Assembly: GCA_964625865.1 (NCBI GenBank)
Contig: CAZVEV010000216.1
Coordinates: 1 to 10,763, forward strand
Origin: CAZVEV01 sp964625865
GTDB lineage: Bacteria > Planctomycetota > Phycisphaerae > SM23-33
Direction: 5' to 3'
DNA length: 10,763 nucleotides
The position numbers and the translations under genes are program-made. The notes under the pieces were generated by a model. That model was not told the DNA's origin and made no database searches. It was given only the letters and a program-made list of their open reading frames with translations. Below are positions 7,612 through 10,763 of this stretch, in pieces; position 1 is the first letter of the stretch, and the number at the start of each line of letters is the position of its first letter.

Positions 7612-7652
7612 ATCGCGCCACACCGCGCAGCGTGCTTCTTCGCGTCGCTCCG

Positions 7653-7681
7653 TTGACACCGGACGACGAATCGCCAATGAT
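7653..7681 (+). promoter_or_regulatory. Predicted sigma70-type promoter of the gat operon
   Basis: A perfect -35 box TTGACA (7653-7658), a 17-bp spacer and AATGAT (7676-7681; 4 of 6 to consensus) lie upstream of gatC. The overlapping TGATAT at 7678-7683 is an alternative -10 with a 19-bp spacer. Transcription would begin near 7688, giving a leader of about 40 nt. The promoter is divergent from, and not overlapping, the minus-strand promoter at 7583-7611. Confidence 0.5.
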
Positions 7682-7689
7682 ATCGCCGT

Positions 7690-7713
7690 GCGCCGCCCCT
7701 TTTTGCGCGGCGC
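7690..7713 (+). promoter_or_regulatory. Leader hairpin before gatC
   Basis: GCGCCGC (7690-7696) and GCGGCGC (7707-7713) form a perfect 7-bp GC-only stem with a 10-nt loop containing a run of five T. It lies almost exactly at the predicted 5' end of the gat message. The 3' arm ends two bases before the ribosome-binding site GGAG (7716-7719) and 15 bases before the ATG. It could protect the 5' end or influence initiation; it lacks a following T-tract, so it is not an intrinsic terminator. Confidence 0.45.
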
Positions 7714-7728
7714 CTGGAGACGCGTGTC

Positions 7729-8034
7729 ATGCACAAGACAATCGATACCGATACGGTCCGCCACATCGGCGTGCTGAGCAGGATCGAACTGAGCGATGAC
7801 GAGGTCGGCGTGCTGGCCGAGCAGTTGGGCAGCATCCTGGGCTATTTCGACAAGCTGCAGGAACTGGACACCGACAGTGTCGAGCCGCTCGCCCATGCGG
7901 CCGACGTGAGCAACGTGCTGGCTGACGATGCGGTGGGCCCCTCGCTGAGCCCGGACCAGGCCCTGGCCAACGCGCCGGCGCGGGACGGGGACTTCTTCAA
8001 GGTGCCCAAGGTCATCGGGGACTCTTCGTCATGA
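7729..8034 (+). CDS. gatC: Asp/Glu-tRNA amidotransferase subunit C
   Basis: 101-residue GatC, the small tether subunit that wraps around GatA and links it to GatB in the GatCAB amidotransferase. The family pattern is clear: an N-terminal helix with VRHIGVLSRIELSDDEV, then LGYFDKLQELDTDSVEPLAH, and the C-terminal segment ending GDFFKVPKVI. Length is standard. ATG at 7729 has GGAG at 7716-7719. Its TGA overlaps the gatA start as ATGA (8031-8034), so the two subunits are translationally coupled. It is the first gene of the operon driven by the promoter at 7653-7681. Confidence 0.95.
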   Translation: MHKTIDTDTVRHIGVLSRIELSDDEVGVLAEQLGSILGYFDKLQELDTDSVEPLAHAADVSNVLADDAVGPSLSPDQALANAPARDGDFFKVPKVIGDSSS

Positions 8035-9542
8035 CTGAGATTCTCGACCTTACCGCACTCGAGCTTCGTGATGCGATGGCGGCCGGCGAGGTGTCATCGG
8101 CCGAGGCGACGGTGGCGTATCTCGACGCCATCGAACGCGTCGAGCCGCGGATCGGCGCGTACAACGAGGTGTTTGCCGACCAAGCGCTGGCCCAGGCGGC
8201 AGCCATTGATGGCGCCCGCGCGGCGGGCGAGGACCCCGGTCCGCTGGCCGGCGTGCCGGTGGCGGTCAAGGACAACATGTGCACGTCGTACGGCAAGACG
8301 ACGTGCTCGTCGAAGATCCTCGCCGACTTCCACGCACCGTACACCGCCACCGCCGTCGAGAAGCTCCACGCCGCCGGCGCGGTCGTGCTGGGCAAGTGCA
8401 ATATGGACGAGTTCGCGATGGGCTCGTCGACGGAGAACAGCGGCTTTGCCCCGACGGCCAACCCGTGGGACACCTCGCGCGTGCCCGGCGGGTCCTCGGG
8501 CGGATCGGCCGCCGCAGTGGCCGCAAGGCTCTGCGCCGCGTCGCTCGGCAGCGATACCGGGGGCTCGATCCGCCAGCCGGCCGCCTTCTGCGGCGTGGTG
8601 GGCTTCAAGCCCACCTACGGACGCGTCAGCCGATACGGGCTGGTGGCCTACGGGTCGAGCCTGGACCAGATCGGCCCGATGACCCGCGACGTGGCCGACG
8701 CGGCCCTGCTGACCGGCGTCATCGCGGGCCACGACCCGCGAGACTCCACGTCGGTCCCCTGCGACGTCGAGGACTACCTGGCCGATCTGGACGAGCCGAT
8801 CGAAGGTCTCCGCGTGGGCCTGCCCGCCGAGTTCTACGCAGGCGCCCTGGACGCGGAGATCCGCACCGCGGTGACCGCCGCGGCCGAGAAACTGCGCGAC
8901 GCCGGGGCCACGCTCGTCGACGTGACACTGCCCCACAGCCGCATCGACGTGGACGACGAGGGCCATCTCAGTTCGTACGCGGTGGCCTGCTACTACATCG
9001 TCGCGATGGCCGAGGCGTCAAGCAACCTGGCGCGATACGACAGCGTGCACTACGGCCATCGGACGGCCGAGGCGACGGGCGATATCGTCGAAATGTACAG
9101 TCGCAGCCGCGCCGAGGCGTTCGGCGCCGAGGTCAAGCGGCGGATCATGCTGGGCACGTACACGCTGTCGAGCGGATACTATGACGCGTACTACAACAAG
9201 GCGTTGAAGGTGCGGCGACTTATTCGCAACGACTTCGACACGGCCTTCGCATCGTGCGACGTTCTGCTGTGCCCGGTGGCACCGACGACCGCGTTTGAGA
9301 TCGGCGCCAAGACCGCCGACCCGCTGACGATGTACCTCGAGGACATCTATACGATTTCGGTGAATCTCGCGGGCCTGCCGGGCCTGTCCATGCCTGTGGG
9401 CCTGTCCGCCGCGGGCTTGCCGATCGGCATGCAATTGATCGGCCCGACGTTCAGTGAAACCACCGTCCTGAGGGCGGCGAGGATGTACGAGAAGGCCTCC
9501 GGCGTGCTGCGTTTGACGCCGGAGATCGCAGGAAAACCTTAG
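8031..9542 (+). CDS. gatA: Asp/Glu-tRNA amidotransferase subunit A (glutaminase/amidase)
   Basis: 503-residue amidase-signature enzyme that hydrolyses glutamine and passes ammonia to GatB, so that misacylated Glu-tRNA(Gln) and/or Asp-tRNA(Asn) is amidated in the cytosol. The Ser-cisSer-Lys triad is visible: K80 in VAVKDNM, S155 in PGGSSGGSAAA, and S179 in GSDTGGSIRQP. The GatA-typical FKPTYGRVSRYGL follows at 192-204, and GYYDAYYNKALKVR and LPGLSMPVGL mark the C-terminal half. Length and motifs are ordinary for a functional GatA rather than a generic amidase. It starts within the stop of gatC and ends with TAG at 9540-9542, 13 bp before the next gene. Which tRNA is the physiological target depends on whether the genome encodes AsnRS and GlnRS, which this window does not show. 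Confidence 0.97.
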   Translation: MTEILDLTALELRDAMAAGEVSSAEATVAYLDAIERVEPRIGAYNEVFADQALAQAAAIDGARAAGEDPGPLAGVPVAVKDNMCTSYGKTTCSSKILADFHAPYTATAVEKLHAAGAVVLGKCNMDEFAMGSSTENSGFAPTANPWDTSRVPGGSSGGSAAAVAARLCAASLGSDTGGSIRQPAAFCGVVGFKPTYGRVSRYGLVAYGSSLDQIGPMTRDVADAALLTGVIAGHDPRDSTSVPCDVEDYLADLDEPIEGLRVGLPAEFYAGALDAEIRTAVTAAAEKLRDAGATLVDVTLPHSRIDVDDEGHLSSYAVACYYIVAMAEASSNLARYDSVHYGHRTAEATGDIVEMYSRSRAEAFGAEVKRRIMLGTYTLSSGYYDAYYNKALKVRRLIRNDFDTAFASCDVLLCPVAPTTAFEIGAKTADPLTMYLEDIYTISVNLAGLPGLSMPVGLSAAGLPIGMQLIGPTFSETTVLRAARMYEKASGVLRLTPEIAGKP

Positions 9543-9555
9543 CAGGAGCAGCCCT

Positions 9556-10077
9556 ATGATTCCCAAGTGTCCGATGTGTGGCGGCAAGGACTTCGACCGC
9601 GTCCGGCACATAGTCCGAGGTGGACCCATCCGATACAGCTTCCTGGGCGAACTGGCCGGACGCCTGGCGCCGACGACGCTGCTTTCCTCGCTGCCCCTGC
9701 ACGGGCGGGCGTGCATGGACTGCGGATACGTGGCCATGATGGTCCGCGATCTCAAGAAGCTCAAGAAGCAGATCGTCAAGGAAGACAAGGCCCTCCAGAA
9801 GAACCGCGACGACAAGACCCTGCACGTGAGCGAAGAGGAGATCGACGAGAACCTCGAAGCCCTTGAGCAGATGGACGCCGAGGCCCCGCAGGTCGAGAAC
9901 TCCGAGGTCCTCGAGGATCTGGACTTGACGGCCGAAGAGGAGGACCAGCGGCGGGTCGAGGCGATGGAGACTCTCGCGGACGGTCCGGCAGCCGAGGCGA
10001 CGGCAGAGGACGGGCCGCTGAAGGACCTGACCGAAGCGGTCGAGCCTGCAGACGACGAGGAAGGCCTCCAGGCATGA
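9556..10077 (+). CDS. Unrecognised zinc-ribbon protein with acidic C-terminal tail, inside the gat operon
   Basis: 173-residue protein I do not recognise. The first 60 residues contain two cysteine pairs, CPMC (C5, C8) and CMDC (C53, C56), the layout of a four-cysteine zinc ribbon. Residues 62-86 are basic and helix-prone (DLKKLKKQIVKEDKALQKN). From about 92 onward the chain is very acidic: I count about 31 Asp/Glu against 3 Arg/Lys in residues 92-170, with Ala and Pro, so it is probably disordered or coiled. There is no signal peptide or membrane segment. ATG at 9556 is preceded by AGGAG (9544-9548). The gene sits between gatA and gatB, and its TGA overlaps the gatB ATG (ATGA, 10074-10077), which argues for co-expression with the amidotransferase. 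A role in tRNA or complex binding is inference only. Confidence 0.85.
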   Translation: MIPKCPMCGGKDFDRVRHIVRGGPIRYSFLGELAGRLAPTTLLSSLPLHGRACMDCGYVAMMVRDLKKLKKQIVKEDKALQKNRDDKTLHVSEEEIDENLEALEQMDAEAPQVENSEVLEDLDLTAEEEDQRRVEAMETLADGPAAEATAEDGPLKDLTEAVEPADDEEGLQA

Positions 10078-10763
10078 GCGAGACCGGCCTGACCGTGCTG
10101 CCTGTCATCGGGCTCGAGATCCACGTCGAACTGGATACCGAGACGAAGATGTTCTGCCGCTGCAGGAACCACTTTGGCGATCCGCCGAACACGAACGTCT
10201 GCCCCGTCTGCATCGGCATGCCCGGCGTGCTGCCGGTGATGAACGGCCGCGCGATCGAGCTGTCGATCAAGGTCGGGATGGCCCTGGACTGCACCGTCGC
10301 CCAGTTCACCAAGTGGGACCGCAAGGGCTACTACTACCCCGACCTGCCCAAGAACTACCAGATCAGCCAGTACGATCTGCCCCTGTGCGCCAACGGACAC
10401 CTCGACGTCCCGCTGGCCGACGGCACGACCAAGCGCATCCGCGTCCTGCGGGCCCACCTCGAGGAGGACGCGGGCAAGAACGTCCACGACAACCCCGCGC
10501 ACACCGGCGTGGACCTGAACCGCGCGGGCGTGCCCCTGCTCGAGATCGTCTCCGAGCCGGACATGAACACCGCAGAAGAGGCCGTCTCCTACGGACGGAC
10601 CATGCAGCGAATCGTTCGCTGGCTCGGCGCCAGCGAGGCCAACATGCAGATGGGCCACATGCGGTTTGAGCCGAACATCAACCTGCACATCACCCGCGAC
10701 GGGCGGACGTACAAGACGCCGATCATCGAGGTCAAGAACCTCAACAGCTTCCGCGCGCTGGAA
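10074..10763 (+). CDS. gatB: Asp/Glu-tRNA amidotransferase subunit B, N-terminal part (cut by window end)
   Basis: 230 codons of GatB are present and the frame is open to the window edge; a full GatB is about 470-500 residues. GatB phosphorylates the misacylated tRNA side chain with ATP and amidates it with ammonia delivered from GatA. Seen here: GLEIHVEL (E15, H17), the zinc-knuckle cysteines C28, C30, C43 and C46 in FCRC and VCPVC, FTKWDRKGYYYPDLPKNYQISQYDLP, RAHLEEDAGK (E130, E131), and DLNRAGVPLLEIVSEPD. At 192-203 the sequence is QMGHMRFEPNIN, where common bacterial GatB has EEGSLRCDANVS; the Asp is replaced by E199. The ATG at 10074 overlaps the stop of the zinc-ribbon gene, so translation is coupled. 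Confidence 0.96.
   Translation, partial: MSETGLTVLPVIGLEIHVELDTETKMFCRCRNHFGDPPNTNVCPVCIGMPGVLPVMNGRAIELSIKVGMALDCTVAQFTKWDRKGYYYPDLPKNYQISQYDLPLCANGHLDVPLADGTTKRIRVLRAHLEEDAGKNVHDNPAHTGVDLNRAGVPLLEIVSEPDMNTAEEAVSYGRTMQRIVRWLGASEANMQMGHMRFEPNINLHITRDGRTYKTPIIEVKNLNSFRALE

Noticed and set aside
7583..7799. Short plus-strand open frames (7583-7777 and 7593-7799) in and beyond the divergent promoter region
   Set aside because: They overlap the start of gatC in other frames, have Arg/Ser-rich sequence with no family features, and cover predicted promoter elements.
9018..10688. A 556-codon minus-strand open frame opposite gatA, the zinc-ribbon gene and gatB
   Set aside because: It spans three well-supported genes on the other strand, has no domain signature and its composition is that of an antisense shadow.

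Overview
The window comes from a GC-rich bacterial genome. The gene content points to an anaerobic or facultatively anaerobic, probably uncultured bacterium. A lineage such as the Planctomycetota (Phycisphaerae-like) would fit: it has a glycyl radical enzyme, a UroD-like protein coupled to a rhamnose-mutarotase-like protein, and a gat operon with an extra zinc-ribbon gene. The phylum is inference from gene content and needs a marker-gene tree.

Layout: (1) 19-2382 (+) encodes a complete 787-residue glycyl radical enzyme of the HypD-like branch. Its active-site loop reads SGCVT where the C-x-E lyase/dehydratase group has Glu. (2) It converges, with only 8 bp between stop codons, on a minus-strand gene pair (5962-4214 and 4217-2391) encoding the two halves of an asymmetric heterodimeric ABC exporter. 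One half has a degenerate ATP site (Walker B Asp, switch-H Gln) and the other has a degenerate signature motif (LSVGE). (3) A roughly 210-bp gene-free gap (5963-6171) holds a compact element of three GC-rich hairpins framed by a 24-bp imperfect inverted repeat; it is REP- or MITE-like. (4) 7556-7218 and 7221-6172 (-) form a translationally coupled pair: an L-rhamnose mutarotase-family protein and a UroD/MtaA-superfamily protein. (5) 7557-7728 is a divergent promoter region. The minus promoter has a perfect dyad in its spacer, and the plus promoter is followed by a hairpin at the predicted 5' end of the mRNA. (6) 7729-10763 (+) is the tRNA-dependent amidotransferase operon in the order gatC, gatA, zinc-ribbon/acidic-tail gene, gatB. 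gatB is cut by the window end and carries an altered motif (RFEPN) where common GatB proteins have RCDxN.

How the genes work together: GatC, GatA and GatB form the amidotransferase that converts misacylated Asp-tRNA(Asn) and/or Glu-tRNA(Gln). The small zinc-ribbon protein is translationally coupled to gatB and may be made with the complex. The mutarotase and UroD-like proteins are made from one message and probably act on the same substrate or pathway, which cannot be named from sequence. The ABC pair is one transporter and may be transcribed separately from the genes upstream because of the repeat-filled gap. The glycyl radical enzyme needs a radical-SAM activase, which is not in this window. 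I found no rRNA, tRNA, CRISPR array or transposase gene. The strongest leads are the glycyl radical enzyme with Thr at the usual Glu position, the zinc-ribbon gene inside the gat operon, the variant GatB motif, and the hairpin element at 6039-6154.
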